Shown: positions 61,801 to 63,831, counted from the first letter of the stretch. The stretch is DNA of 64,000 nt from Xenopus tropicalis (GCF_000004195.4 NC_030677.2:44951142-45015141); one strand, 5' to 3'. Translations and numbers: made by a program. The notes: generated by a model not told the origin, from the sequence alone.

Positions 61801-63831
61801 ATTGGGGTTCTACTGGCTCAGAATGAACGCACCCACGGAACGCTTAGTCTGCCCACACAAAGCACATCAACCTCTGAAAAAGGGCCAACACATTCCCAGA
61901 TTATAGCATCATGTAAGGACACAAGCTGTCAGCTTTGCTTGTTAGAGCTCAAAAACACACTATGAATTTTTGTCTCATTGCATTATTTTATAATAGCAAG
62001 TTGCAAGTAAATTGCTACTCTAAATACCAGCAACCTATAAGATGGGTGCATTGCTTAAATTAAAATACCTAAGCAGCATTTGTGCAAAGCAGAGCTGCCT
62101 TAATTTACAAAGTCTTTCTACCCTGGAATATAGTATTGTTTAATTAGTGATATACAGATTCATGGAGGGGGGTTCGATTTCTAGAACGTAATGGATTATA
62201 GGTTCCCCATTACCTAATGCACACAGAGCCAGCCCCTTTGACTCAATATAGCTGAGTCAGGCTCACTCCAGCGGCCAACAGAAAACGCTATCGTCACTGG
62301 GAGACAGTTCTGTCTTTCTGTTGATGCTCTGGCAGCCATTTTTGTATTTTTTCTATGTGGCAGTGTTTCAATGAAGACATACCTCTAAAAATAAAATTTC
62401 TTAAGGTTCTAAATACTATATTTGATCCTATTGAAACACGCAGCAAGAAAAAATATATTTAAAGAGGGTGGGAACTTGCTTAATGATTACGACAATTACA
62501 AAGCAATATGTTTAAATCATACCGACAATATTCACTCTTAAAATATTAGGCCAGGAGCTTGTAAGTCCAGAAATGACAACACCATATTAGCAAATCCTAC
62601 TGCAGTCACAGCCCACATCCATACACACCGATGGGAGCTGGACTGCTTTTAGAATCCATGCAGGCCTGGTAACCCTTATTGAAAGTAAATGCTATATTAG
62701 TTATTTTGGATAAAGAACGAAAGCAATGGGAAAAAACATTATGTCCCATTTTATAAAATAACACAACGTAAACAACAAGTCCAAGCTCATAAAATAACGA
62801 AAAAGGAAACATTACAATGTAAGTGCAAAGATACTGTAACCAGATTTCAGACGCAGATAATTGAGGAAAACCACAGAATGTAGCTCCACTACTAGATGTA
62901 AATGCCAACCCATTTTAGTAGCCCAGAGCTTTGCACAGCAATTACACAGTGGGCTTTAAATAGATTCCGACTACTGTCTATTTGCAGCCATTGCCCCCAA
63001 CAGAATTTGCTCCAGTGACGAGCATCCTACTAGCAAACGGTACCCTGAGATGTAACTGACATCACACTGTATTTCTATCTCTGATGTGCAGGAGGGCTAC
63101 AGAGCTACGGTCCTTCTATTCATGGAATGTGTAAGCAATGTCTTCCTGACATATGTGCAGCATCCTTGCCCACAGTAATCGCTGGACATGCAAATGTGGA
63201 TGCAATAATAAGCTTACAGCGCAGAAGGAACCAATAAGCTCCTAGTAAACGGACAGGGTTAGCGATCTTTTCAGCCTGGCATACTGTTAGCCTGTATACA
63301 TTATTGGCTAAATAACACCATATTAAGAGGCCTTTCTAGTGATGGACAAAATGGTGGCTGTGGATAGTCACTATACTGTGATGTATAAGGATTATATAAA
63401 ATGATATCACACATATATATATATATATGCACACACACATACAGAGATATACATTAAAGATATAATACCTGTATTTGCACGAAGCTACATATATCCCTAT
63501 ATCTCCCATGGCTGTCCCTTATGGAAGGCTATGTGCAACGTGCGGCCCTCCAGATCTTGTTGATGTAACCCCACCCCCTCCAGCTCATTTAGATGTACCA
63601 CCCACCACAAAGCGCCGGAGGGCCGCAGGTTGGTCAGTGCCTGACAGAATGGCGGTGTTACAAACCTGATGTCATATAGCCCCGGGATGCCTGGGAAATG
63701 AAGGTTGGTGGGAAGTGTTTGTGCAGCCGATAGTCCTTCTCGCTCCGGGACCTCATACGCTCCGAGGCCCGGTCGGAAAAGTCAGCACTAGGCCAGGCCC
63801 GGCGTAACGTTGTACTCCGGGTCTTCTTCAT
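4651..63831 (-). CDS. STOX2: STOX2, storkhead-box protein 2, complete CDS in four exons
   Basis: The CDS joins 63831-63666, 25029-24877, 10496-8234 and 4849-4651 on the minus strand. Exon lengths are 166, 153, 2263 and 199 nt, giving 926 codons plus TGA, the length I recall for human STOX2. The introns are phase 1, 1 and 2, and each split codon (G-GT, G-GT, CG-T) restores the expected residue. The protein starts [15 protein letters not shown]. It carries a winged-helix (storkhead box) domain at about residues 68-150 split between exons 2 and 3, a Cys-rich patch at 195-202 and a long Ser/Arg/His-rich disordered middle. Near the C-terminus are an acidic stretch and a charged helix ([20 protein letters not shown]), and the protein ends ASVTSV. 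Known: storkhead-box proteins are putative DNA-binding factors. The paralogue STOX1 is linked to pre-eclampsia and C. elegans HAM-1 is a relative. The molecular role of STOX2 itself is poorly defined. The identification rests on remembered homology and was not aligned here. Confidence 0.96.
4945..5118. repeat. Dispersed repeat, copy 1
   Basis: It shares AATAGGGCTTGTG and the block GTGAGGTAGATAATTMGATTA...AGTGCACAG, in the same order, with 41510-41655. The copies have diverged, and the class is unknown. Confidence 0.55.
5270..5475. repeat. Family C-related repeat
   Basis: It contains CCTGCCCCTACACTGGCGTCAGCC, GCACCTGGAACCATT and GGGGCAGATTGTCGGCC, features of the dispersed C family whose best copy is 57459-57757. 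It is degenerate with uncertain borders. Confidence 0.5.
5790..5958. mobile_element. Family A foldback MITE, left end lost
   Basis: The internal hairpin has arms CCATCCCACCGGCGATTTAC and GTGGGATGG, and GCGACTAATCT-like sequence precedes the right end, which is ACAGCCC followed by TTA. The left terminus is degraded. Confidence 0.7.
6323..6574. mobile_element. TTAA-bounded MITE, shortened relative of 3229-3800
   Basis: It begins TTAAAGGGATTCTTTCATG and ends AAAGTATTCCTTTAA. It shares ACTACACTATTTACATAGCA and GGAGAAGCTCTATTAACTG with the 572-bp copy but lacks its middle. Its length is 252 bp. Confidence 0.8.
7285..7475. repeat. Family E MITE fragment (CAGGTATGGGATC family)
   Basis: It carries family interior sequence (TTATTACAGAGAAAA, AATCATTTGATTAAAATGGAG, TCTAAGGAGATGGCCTTCCC, GTAATTCAGAACTTTCTG) but neither terminus intact. 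Confidence 0.6.
7487..7696. repeat. hAT-like repeat fragment (GGATGCACTGAATCCAGGATTC)
   Basis: It matches the layout of an abundant frog MITE: GATGCACYGAATCC end, ATTCGGCC-like repeats, GACTTTTTGTCA and AATTTGCATATGC. Only part is preserved. Confidence 0.6.
8234..10496 (-). CDS. STOX2: STOX2 coding exon 3 (residues 108-860, most of the protein)
   Basis: The acceptor is TTCTTTAG with AG at 10498-10497, and the exon begins GT-GTG-CCC. It stays open for 753 codons. It opens with the rest of the winged helix ([20 protein letters not shown], then [20 protein letters not shown]). It continues with the [20 protein letters not shown] block, a HCDSCHCC cluster at residues 195-202, and a [14 protein letters not shown] basic segment. 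Further on are [20 protein letters not shown], two Ser/Arg/His-rich basic tracts (about 353-375, and the [17 protein letters not shown] region), and [14 protein letters not shown] with a charged helix. The exon ends in [18 protein letters not shown]. The donor is CCACG|GTAAGAG, a near-perfect consensus, and its TAA is in frame with the exon. No frameshift or internal stop was seen. Confidence 0.97.
11522..11836. mobile_element. Family B MITE with TAA duplication
   Basis: Ends are AGCTGGCCATACACAC and GTGTATAGCCACCT, flanked on both sides by TAA (11519-11521 and 11837-11839). The interior carries the family hairpin TCAGGGCTGAATCGGCAGAAGG...TCAGCCCTGA. The 3-bp TWA duplication fits a Harbinger-type transposase. 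Confidence 0.85.
11840..11998. mobile_element. Family C MITE, right end lost, abutting a family B element
   Basis: It begins GGCTAAGGCCAGATGAGGCA immediately after the TAA duplication of the preceding element. It continues with GATTCTCGGCCTGCGGATAA and GCCCAGGTGCAGGCAC and fades near 11998. Confidence 0.65.
12505..12860. repeat. Degenerate dispersed repeat with ACCCGCACCTGACCC motifs
   Basis: Multiple CCCGACCCAC-, ACCCACAGGGTACC- and TACCTGACCCGC-like segments recall a frog repeat with simple GGGTCGGGT-type ends. Borders are not defined. Confidence 0.4.
13371..13680. mobile_element. Family E MITE, right end degraded
   Basis: It begins CAGGCATGGGATC after TA and continues with the family interior (GAAACCAGTTATTCAGAAAGC, TTTCCTTTTTCTCTGTAATA, GGCAAAACAATCCTATTGGG). 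Confidence 0.75.
14526..14811. mobile_element. Family A foldback MITE, intact, TTA duplication
   Basis: Ends GGGCTCTGGCACACGGGGAG and its inverse (TGTGCCAGAGCCC) are flanked by TTA at 14523-14525 and 14812-14814. Nested inside are CGCCCGC...GCGGGCG-type arms and paired CATCCCACCG and CGGTGGGATG segments. The element is a 286-bp near-complete palindrome with no coding capacity. Confidence 0.88.
15503..15716. mobile_element. Family B-related MITE (diverged subfamily)
   Basis: Ends AAGGTGCCCATATACGG and CCAAATCGATGGCACCTATACC pair loosely. The interior has CAGTGTATGGGCAC, TCGGGCAGGTTTGATTTT and TTGATGTGGTCC blocks seen in other B relatives. Confidence 0.55.
15735..16190 (+). mobile_element. LINE 3' end, reverse-transcriptase C-terminal remnant (pseudogenic)
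   Basis: The plus strand reads [20 protein letters not shown], then after a stop [18 protein letters not shown] and, after frame changes, [18 protein letters not shown], followed by [20 protein letters not shown]. This arrangement is typical of the C-terminus of CR1/L2-like LINE ORF2 proteins. In-frame stops and frameshifts show it is dead. Confidence 0.75.
16230..16341. repeat. Family B-related MITE right end
   Basis: It contains GGAGATCCACTCACTTGGCG and CAAATGGATCTTACC and ends AAGGCCACC directly at the TTAA of the next element. The left part is missing or replaced by the LINE tail. Confidence 0.5.
16342..16690. mobile_element. Family D MITE (TTAAAGGAATGGTAACACC subfamily), right end lost
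   Basis: It starts TTAAAGGAATGGTAACACC. A long inverted pair follows: GCTGCTGTGTAGCCACAGGG...GGAGAAAAGGCACAGG and CCTGTGCCTTTTCTCC...GGCTACATAGCAGC. The right TTAA terminus is absent. A partial sibling lies at 23960-24218. Confidence 0.75.
16785..17104. mobile_element. Family D MITE (TTAAAGGAGAAGGAAAG subfamily)
   Basis: The left end is TTAAAAAAGAAGGAAAGG. The right end TTTTCTTCTCCTTTAG has lost TTAA because the next element starts there. The block GGGGGTGCCAAATGTAAGGC and the arms CACTGGCCC are shared with 24235-24430 and 57872-58294. Confidence 0.7.
17104..17363. mobile_element. Family A foldback MITE with TTA duplication
   Basis: Ends GGGCCATGTCACACAGGGAG and ATGTGTCAAGGCCC are flanked by TTA (17101-17103 and 17364-17366). 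The internal paired arms CATCCCACTGGCGATTTACA and AATCCCACCGGCTAGAATGT form hairpins. It abuts the preceding D element. Confidence 0.85.
18837..19188. mobile_element. MITE with CACATTTACTAATCCACGAA ends
   Basis: The ends CACATTTACTAATCCACGAA and TTCGTGGATTAGTAAATG are near-perfect inverted repeats. The interior repeats CGACTTTTTCGTCGC and its inverse several times, giving a strong foldback. Confidence 0.8.
19215..19441. mobile_element. Family B MITE, left end lost
   Basis: It contains GATCGGGCGCCATTGAAGG, GAATTCCAATTGTTTCTACC and GTTAGTGGAGGGT, and ends TTATGGCCACCTTAA. The terminal TTAA is shared with the next element. Confidence 0.7.
19439..19690. mobile_element. Family D MITE fragment (TTCACCTTTAAGTTAAC subfamily)
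   Basis: It starts TTAAAAGGGATTATTAACC and contains GTAGAGAGTGCTATTCTGAG, CAGCAGCTCTCCAATTTG and CCATTTGAAAGCTG, as in the frog subfamily also seen at 52219-52516. The right end was not found. Confidence 0.65.
20780..20803. repeat. A homopolymer tract
   Basis: An A run of roughly 18-20 bases in intron 2, without recognisable element sequence beside it. Confidence 0.6.
20875..21025. repeat. Dispersed repeat (AGACTGGCAATCTGTGGATT), copy 1
   Basis: It is collinear with 53580-53735 across GACTGGCAATCTG, TTCTGGCAAATGC, AGAGGGGCTG and AATGCCAGGGYCTRTTTTG, ending CATCCCAGTC. The ends GACTGG and CCAGTC suggest a small foldback element. Confidence 0.65.
22505..22735. repeat. Diverged family B-related MITE
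   Basis: It contains CAGCAGCTTACCTGCCTGTG, ATCTGGCAGATATCG and GGCAGGTTTGATTTTCCCA, which match blocks of 15503-15716. The termini are decayed. Confidence 0.5.
23004..23053. repeat. Two-copy 30-bp tandem repeat
   Basis: ACTCCATCCTATGCCAAAGG occurs exactly at 23004 and again at 23034. Confidence 0.8.
23960..24218. mobile_element. Family D MITE (TAACACC subfamily), left end lost
   Basis: It shares TATCCATTATCTGCTATGT, CCTTTTCTCCTTTTGAATGG, GGCTGCCCC and ACAGTACATTATATTTT with the family of 16342, and ends AGTGTTACTGTTTCTTTAA at a TTAA border. It is in the orientation of the family's right half. Confidence 0.7.
24235..24430. mobile_element. Family D MITE fragment (GGAGAAGGAAAG subfamily)
   Basis: It carries CACTGCACATGCGCTAGG, GAGCACTGGCCTGGGCTATC and ATCACTGGGGGTGCC, and ends ATTCCTTCTTCTTTAA. 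It is right-half only and begins just after the previous D element. Confidence 0.65.
24877..25029 (-). CDS. STOX2: STOX2 coding exon 2 (residues 56-107), first half of winged-helix domain
   Basis: The acceptor is a pyrimidine-rich tract ending TTGCAG, with AG at 25031-25030, and the exon begins GT-GAT-GTG. The exon encodes [20 protein letters not shown], then [20 protein letters not shown] and [11 protein letters not shown]. The donor is CCAG|GTGCTG with GT at 24876-24875. The exon is 153 nt, phase 1 at both ends, and holds the N-terminal helices of the storkhead box. Reading on past the donor gives only about 27 residues of unrelated sequence before a stop, which supports the splice site. 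Confidence 0.96.
25146..25247. repeat. Two (AT)n microsatellites flanking a short repeat fragment
   Basis: TATATA tracts at about 25141-25158 and 25221-25247 bracket TTTTGGCTATGCACCCCGCA. They lie about 120 bp upstream of exon 2 on the gene strand. Confidence 0.7.
25258..26590 (+). mobile_element. Tc1-like transposon, internally deleted, interrupted by a MITE
   Basis: The plus strand carries Tc1-type sequence: a 5' region, a start-like ATGAAGACCAAACAAGTCAG, fragments reading [10 protein letters not shown] and NLPR-like sequence, then a jump to [31 protein letters not shown] and [17 protein letters not shown]. The second Asp region and the Glu (PIENLW) of the DDE triad are recognisable. The segment between the N-terminal helix-turn-helix part and the second Asp is deleted, and frameshifts and stops are present. 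The 3' part ends near CATTTTAATTCCAGGTTATG. The copy is non-functional. Borders are approximate. Confidence 0.8.
25422..25763. mobile_element. Family B MITE nested in the Tc1 element
   Basis: Ends AGCTGGCCATACACGTGGCG and GTATATGGCCACCT are flanked by TAA at 25419-25421 and 25764-25766. Removing the element and one TAA rejoins CAATC-TAA-GTGTC, a continuous Tc1 5' region. Internal hairpins include GAAACATCG with TGTTTCGT and TAGGATTTCTACCTCC with GGAGGTAGAA. Its length is 342 bp. Confidence 0.9.
27026..27345. mobile_element. Family E MITE
   Basis: It carries TATGGAACCTGTTATTCAGA at the left, TTTTATTATTACAGAGAAAA and GTGAAATGGCCTTCTTG inside, and ends CAGATCCCATACCTG before TA. The terminal repeats are imperfect but clear. 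Confidence 0.75.
28484..28685. repeat. Diverged family B-related MITE
   Basis: It contains GGAGCCCATACAAGCAGATC, ATCTGGCCAATTTTCGTCC and ATTGGTTGGATAGGCCTGTG blocks, as in the 15503 and 49548 relatives. The ends are decayed. Confidence 0.45.
29553..29957. mobile_element. MITE-like foldback remnant (GGGGGCACATTTACTAAA end)
   Basis: The left GGGGGCACATTTACTAAA and right CTCGTAGTAAATG mirror the ends of 18837-19188. The interior is AT-rich and much diverged. Confidence 0.5.
30072..30336. mobile_element. Family B MITE
   Basis: Ends AGCTGGCCATACACGTGGCG and GTGCGTGTATGGCCAGCT lie within TTA...TAA flanks. The family hairpin TAGGATTTCTACCTCC and GGAGGTAGAAAC is present, along with a small tandem duplication of TTCATGGCGCC at about 30251-30271. 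Confidence 0.85.
30390..30810. repeat. Family C-related repeat
   Basis: It contains GTGTCAGCCTGCGTGCACAC, CTGCACCTGGTGCAATTGCG, CACAGGCACACGCACACAAAG and GGGGCTGATTCTTAGCCTGT, typical of the C family. It is diffuse and possibly composite. Confidence 0.45.
31437..31497. mobile_element. Short family C MITE derivative
   Basis: It starts GGCTCCTGCTGCACGTGGCA after TAA. GATTCTCGGCCTGCA and CAGGCCAAGAATCC then fold back on each other. It ends at the TTAA that begins a D fragment. Confidence 0.6.
31498..31565. repeat. Solo left end of a family D MITE
   Basis: TTAAAGGAATACTGTCAGAC matches the end of the 3229-3800 subfamily. No matching right end follows. Confidence 0.5.
31686..31852. mobile_element. 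Foldback MITE (GGGGCAGATTTATCAC)
   Basis: CATTCCTATGGTATTTTTAG and AATTCCATAGGAATG, with AGAAGTGTATTTATCAC next to them, form a near-perfect hairpin. AAACTCACC and GGTGAGTTTTT pair outside it. Confidence 0.7.
32059..32206. mobile_element. Family C-related foldback
   Basis: TTGATGTGCCTGC at the left pairs with GCAGGCACATCAA at the right. GCCTGGGTGAAGGCAC, GAGCAGATTTTG and GTGTGCCTGAACCCAGGC mark the family. Confidence 0.65.
32212..32663. mobile_element. Family B MITE, long form, TTA duplication
   Basis: Ends AGGTGGCCATACACGGACCG and CTCGTGTATGGCCACCT are flanked by TTA at 32209-32211 and 32664-32666. The 452-bp interior is full of CGATCG-type palindromes (for example CGATCGTACGTAGATGTACG) and has little in common with the other B copies. 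Confidence 0.85.
32667..32725. mobile_element. Minimal family C element abutting the B element
   Basis: CTGGCGCTAAGGGGCAGATT ... CCACGTGTGGCAGGAGCC is a 59-bp remnant starting right after the TTA duplication. Confidence 0.5.
33120..33388. mobile_element. Family A foldback MITE, TAA duplication
   Basis: Ends GGGCAGTGGCACATGGGGAG and TGTTCCATTGCCC are flanked by TAA (33117-33119 and 33389-33391). Internal CATCCCACCAGC and GCTGGTGGGATG hairpins are present, and this subfamily ends GGGCAGTGGCAC like 55944-56245. Confidence 0.87.
33495..33665. repeat. Family C-related repeat
   Basis: GGCCAAGAATCAGCCCCTAT, ACAGCCGGAGGCACTG, GGCCCAGGTGCAAGCACAC and TGTGTGCCTGAACCCAGAC occur in family order. The ends are missing. 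Confidence 0.55.
35124..35487. mobile_element. hAT-type MITE with perfect 8-bp target duplication
   Basis: Ends TAGTGCTGGGCGGT and ACCGCCCAGCACTA are perfect inverted repeats. They are flanked by identical octamers TAATTATC at 35116-35123 and 35488-35495, the 8-bp duplication of hAT transposition. The right third is AT-rich with repeated ATACCGT motifs, while the left two thirds is a G-rich minisatellite. There is no coding capacity. Confidence 0.9.
35132..35383 (+). repeat. G-rich minisatellite inside the hAT MITE
   Basis: Imperfect tandem units combine TGCGGATGGGGGG with one or more GTGTTTGGGGTGG segments. At least six GCGGATG- or GCGGGTG-type and seven TGTTTGGGGTGG-type segments occur in about 250 bp. 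Runs of four or more G are dense enough for G-quadruplexes on the plus (STOX2 template) strand. Open frames here are by-products of the composition. Confidence 0.92.
35587..35930. mobile_element. Family B MITE
   Basis: Ends AGGTGGCCATACACGTGGCA and GTGCGTGTATGGCCAGCT have flanks TAA (left) and AAA (right, one change). The interior has GGAGGTAGAAACAATAGG with CTACCTCC, and GGCGCCCAATCAAAAT. Confidence 0.85.
35934..36300. repeat. Family C-related repeat containing a (GTAT)n microsatellite
   Basis: It begins GGCTTTTGCCACATGTGGGA directly after the B element. TTCTCAGCCTGCGAATAAAAG follows, then a GTAT array at 36004-36038, a TTTATAAAGCGCTACTTATG segment and C-family blocks (CAACCAGGATGCAGGCACAC, GTGTACCTAAACCCAGGC). 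Confidence 0.6.
36330..36445 (-). mobile_element. tRNA-derived SINE-like remnant
   Basis: The minus strand reads TGGTTGCTCAGTGGGTAGTG, CTTCTGCCTTTCAGTGGTTG, GATCTTGAGTTTAATTCTAG and, further on, GTATGTTCTCC. This order (A-box-like, degenerate B-box-like, then tRNA-unrelated body) is that of vertebrate tRNA-type SINEs. It is too degenerate to be a tRNA gene. Confidence 0.55.
37574..37674. repeat. Compound microsatellite (AAAT)n-(AT)n-(CA)n
   Basis: About eight AAAT units, then ATATATAT, then CA-rich repeats interrupted by GGACGCAAAC. Confidence 0.95.
37778..37804. repeat. 27-base A homopolymer
   Basis: An uninterrupted A run preceded by GCAGTCTTTT. No adjacent SINE or processed copy was recognised. 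Confidence 0.9.
40697..40762. mobile_element. 66-bp minimal family A element
   Basis: GGGCTCTGGCACACGGGGAG, then GTCGCCCGCGAACAGGGAGA, is followed straight away by GGGCGCCAGAGCCC. It keeps both ends and lacks all the internal CCACCGG hairpins. Flanks are TTA and TAA. Confidence 0.8.
41141..41430. mobile_element. Family E MITE, nearly complete
   Basis: It begins AAGGTATGGGATCCCTTATC and contains GGAAACCCATTATCCAGAAA, TTTCCTTTTTCTCCG and GCAAAACAATCCTATGGGG. It ends GGGTCCTATACCTG before TA. Confidence 0.85.
41510..41655. repeat. Dispersed repeat, copy 2
   Basis: It is collinear with 4945-5118 (AATAGGGCTTGTGT, TGTTTTTTGTTA, TTGTGAGGTAGATAATTAGA, TAGTGCACAGC). Confidence 0.55.
42189..42371. 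repeat. Degenerate tandem array, unit about 34 bp
   Basis: TGCARGAT(T/A)ACTG-type unit starts recur at 42189, 42223, 42257, 42283, 42344 and 42366, with ATATGAGCCAATG shared by two units. Spacings are 34, 34, 26, 61 and 22. Weak related segments occur upstream from about 42045. Confidence 0.6.
43505..43780 (+). repeat. SINE-like tail fragment
   Basis: TTAGATTGTAAACTCGGAGA, AATCACATAGCACTTAA and AAGTTTGTATGTTCTCTCC, followed by CAGGCTCCTGATTAAACT, are segments of the same tRNA-SINE-like family as 46750-47020, scrambled or composite here. Confidence 0.45.
43781..44226. mobile_element. MITE with TATACTCGAGTATAAGCC ends
   Basis: CTGTATATACTCGAGTATAA at the left and TATACTCGAGTATATACGG at the right are inverted repeats. 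The motif GGCTTATACTCGAGT recurs four to five times inside. Target duplication is not clear. Confidence 0.8.
44370..44798 (+). mobile_element. LINE 3' end, RT C-terminal remnant
   Basis: The plus strand encodes [40 protein letters not shown] and [20 protein letters not shown], ending [17 protein letters not shown]. This is the conserved C-terminus of CR1/L2-like LINE ORF2. It is followed by the usual 3' end TCAACCCTATGTAACTATGT. It is severely 5' truncated, and about 82 codons stay open. Confidence 0.8.
45470..45545 (-). repeat. SINE-like fragment, antisense
   Basis: GAATGTGGGAAGGAATCGGG and AGTACCCAGAGGAAAC are the inverse of the CCTCCGGTACTCT-type body of the tRNA-SINE-like family. Confidence 0.4.
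46025..46145. mobile_element. Family A foldback MITE, left-truncated
   Basis: It consists of AATGCCATCCCACCGGCTAG, its hairpin partner GGTGGGATGGCATTTTGGGG, then TTGCACGGCGACTAATC, ending CATGTGTCAAAGCCC before TTA. Confidence 0.75.
46292..46700. mobile_element. TTAA-type MITE with CACCTGTCACCCACAAATTG ends
   Basis: TTAAAAGGGCACCTGTCACC at the left mirrors AATTTGTGGGTGACAGGTACC at the right. ACCAGAGGTGCAGGCTGATA also pairs with TATCAGCTTGCACCTTTGGT inside. The right TTAA is lost. The interior has a 16-base A run at 46385. Confidence 0.75.
46750..47020 (+). mobile_element. tRNA-derived SINE-like remnant
   Basis: ATGGCGGTACAGTGGTTAGT (A-box side), ATTTGTATGCTTGTCTCATG, TTTGGGTACTCATGTTCTCC, GGCTCTTGATTAAACTGACA and ACTGGGGGCAGAGACTGATA follow the order of an abundant fish and frog SINE family. 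The B box is destroyed. Confidence 0.55.
47486..47560. repeat. Family D MITE right end (GGAGAAGGAAAG subfamily)
   Basis: ATTACAGTCACGGGGGGGG and ATTTTGGAACTCGCCAGTGA lead to CCCTTCCTTCTCCTTTAA. The TTAA at 47557-47560 is shared with the next element. Confidence 0.6.
47561..47781. mobile_element. Family C MITE
   Basis: It begins GGCTACTGCCAGACAAGGCA after TTAA and contains TTGGCCTGGGTGCATAAAAA, AAATCCACTCC and CTGATTCTTGGCCTGCAAT. It ends at the TAA flank of the following A element. Confidence 0.6.
47785..47938. mobile_element. Family A foldback MITE, short form
   Basis: Ends GGGCAGGGGTACTGAAGAC and GTGTACCCCTGCCA are flanked by TAA on both sides. The hairpin CATCCCCCCGGCGATTTACA and TAGCCGGTGGGATG is present. 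Confidence 0.8.
49548..49745. mobile_element. Family B-related MITE
   Basis: AAAGCTGGCCATACTTTATA, then AGATCCACTCATTTGGCGAG, TTGGGCAATATCGGGGTGAT and ATATCAGTTGGGTAGGCCCG. It is the subfamily seen at 16230-16341, with a degraded right end. Confidence 0.55.
49958..50170. repeat. Family A relative, very degraded
   Basis: TAATGTCCCACGGAGAGATT and TCACTGCGATTTTTTAAGTG at the left, and AAATCGCTGAAAGTAAAACC further on, recall A-family ends and spacing. There is no intact right end. Confidence 0.35.
51671..51935. mobile_element. Family A foldback MITE, nearly complete
   Basis: TGGCTCTAGCACACGGGGAG and CGTGTGCCAGAGCCC pair as termini. The right flank is TTA and the left flank TTT (one change plus terminal decay). 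It has two mirrored copies of CATCCCACCGGCGATTTACA/TTTTCGCCGGTGGGATGGCA, which makes it the clearest example of the family's double hairpin. Confidence 0.88.
52219..52516. mobile_element. Family D MITE (TTCACCTTTAAGTTAAC subfamily)
   Basis: The left end is TTAAAGGGATGGTTCACCTT and the right end is TAATAACCCCTTTAA, with TTAA at both borders. AAGTTAACTTTTAGTATA and TACTAAAAAGTTAAAGG pair beneath the ends. Its length is 298 bp. Confidence 0.85.
52690..52738. repeat. Family B MITE right end only
   Basis: TTTGTACCATAATATTGGTG is followed by CGCATATGGCCACCT and TTAA. The left part is absent. Confidence 0.6.
53580..53735. repeat. Dispersed repeat (GACTGGCAATCTG), copy 2
   Basis: It is collinear with 20875-21025 and includes a 13-base G run at about 53665-53677. 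Confidence 0.65.
53970..54115. repeat. Family E MITE fragment
   Basis: GAAAATGATTTCCCTTTTCT, GAGTACCTTGTACTTGCTCC and TATTGGTGGCAAACCAAATA, then TCATTCGGAAAACCCCC. Interior blocks only. Confidence 0.6.
55944..56245. mobile_element. Family A foldback MITE, TTA duplication
   Basis: Ends GGGCAGTGGCACACTGGAAG and CGTGTGCCACTGCCC are flanked by TTA at 55941-55943 and 56246-56248. Hairpin arms are eroded (CCATTCCACTGGCAAGAATT). Confidence 0.85.
56425..56690. mobile_element. Family A foldback MITE, ends truncated
   Basis: GACAAATCTCCGTTGTCGTG, CTATCCCACCGGCTAGAATG, GCCATCCCACCGGCAATTTA and TAGCCGGTGGGATGGCATTG are all present, followed by GGAGATTTGTTGCGGCGCAA. Terminal repeats are not intact. Confidence 0.75.
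57459..57757. mobile_element. Family C MITE, complete, TTA duplication
   Basis: Ends GGACAGTGCCACATGGGGGC and CCCCATGTGGCAGTAGCC are flanked by TTA at 57456-57458 and 57758-57760. The interior carries AGTCGCAGCCTGTGGATAAA, GCAGGCACACACAGTGG and TGAGAATCTGCC. This is the best reference copy of the family in the window. Confidence 0.85.
57872..58294. mobile_element. Family D MITE (TTAAAGGAGAAGGAAAG subfamily), complete
   Basis: The left end is TTAAAAGGAGAAAGGAAAGA and the right end is TAACTTTCCTTCTACTTTAA. CAATCACTAGGGTTGCC and GGCGCCCAATATTTGACACC flank the arms, and the interior has GCGCATGTACTGGCCCCAGG. Its right TTAA is also the left TTAA of the next element. Confidence 0.85.
58291..58643. 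mobile_element. Family D MITE of the T2 type, complete
   Basis: TTAAAGGCGAACTATACCCC at the left and GGGGTATAGTTCTCCTTTAA at the right form terminal repeats of about 37 bp, extending through CGGGTGCTAAAAGCCCC with one mismatch. Both borders are TTAA. It matches the TTAAAGGRRAACTATACCC layout known for Xenopus T2 piggyBac-type MITEs. Confidence 0.9.
58790..58925. repeat. Family C-related repeat
   Basis: AACCACTGTGTCGGCCCGGG, TACAGGCACACGTGCCGAAT, GTGTGCCTGCACCTGGGC and AATTTTGG blocks are in family order. The ends are lost. Confidence 0.5.
60404..60666. mobile_element. Family E MITE, complete, TA flanks
   Basis: CAGGTATGGGATCTATTTCC at the left and GGTCCCACACCTG at the right are flanked by TA (60402-60403 and 60667-60668). 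The interior includes TTTACCTTTTTCTCTGTAAT and GCAAAACAATCTTATCAG. Confidence 0.85.
61555..61690 (+). repeat. SINE-like 3' tail fragment
   Basis: GGACAGGGCCCTCTTTACTT, TGTATATTGTATAGCACTTT and ATAAATACATGTTAATAATA match the 3' body of the tRNA-SINE-like family. Confidence 0.45.
61716..61815. mobile_element. 100-bp MITE with CAGTAGAACCCCAAT ends
   Basis: CAGTAGAACCCCAATCTTAC and ACAATTGGGGTTCTACTG form perfect 15-base terminal repeats. TACGTCTCTGGATTTTATGG fills much of the middle. No clear target duplication was seen. Confidence 0.75.
63405..63432. repeat. (AT)n/(CA)n microsatellite
   Basis: ATATATATATATATATG followed by CACACACACATACA. Confidence 0.85.
63530..63636. mobile_element. Foldback MITE immediately inside intron 1
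   Basis: TGTGCAACGTGCGGCCCTCC at the left is mirrored by CGGAGGGCCGCAGGTTGG at the right. The right edge lies about 30 bp from the exon 1 donor (63665). It resembles the frog family with GTGCGGCCCTCCAGATCT ends. Confidence 0.65.
63666..63831 (-). CDS. STOX2: STOX2 coding exon 1 (residues 1-55 and first base of codon 56)
   Basis: ATG lies at 63831-63829 in the context GACATGA. An in-frame TAG at 63894-63892 lies 21 codons upstream, so the frame cannot extend far 5' and this ATG is the natural start. The exon encodes a basic N-terminus with a LRRAWPS motif, then SEKDYRLHK and ending SRGYMTS. The donor is TCAG|GTTTGT with GT at 63665-63664, weaker than the GTRAGT consensus. The last base (G) completes Gly56 with GT from exon 2. 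The region is GC-rich compared with the rest of the window, consistent with a promoter-proximal exon. Confidence 0.95.

Larger units (their letters stand above)
25030..63665 (-). other. STOX2: STOX2 intron 1
   Basis: This is a 38.6-kb phase 1 intron with donor GTTTGT and acceptor TTGCAG. Repeats are listed separately. The largest stretches with no recognised repeat are 27360-28380, 33670-35110, 36450-37560, 38100-40690, 42380-43500, 48060-49540, 50180-51660, 54120-55900, 58930-60400 and 61820-63400. They carry only short tracts, for example four GGCA units at about 39729-39746. I found no nested gene on either strand. Confidence 0.9.

Noticed and set aside
62160..62190. GGTTCGATTTC, resembling a tRNA B box
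   Set aside because: No A box, acceptor stem or cloverleaf could be arranged around it, so it is a chance match.
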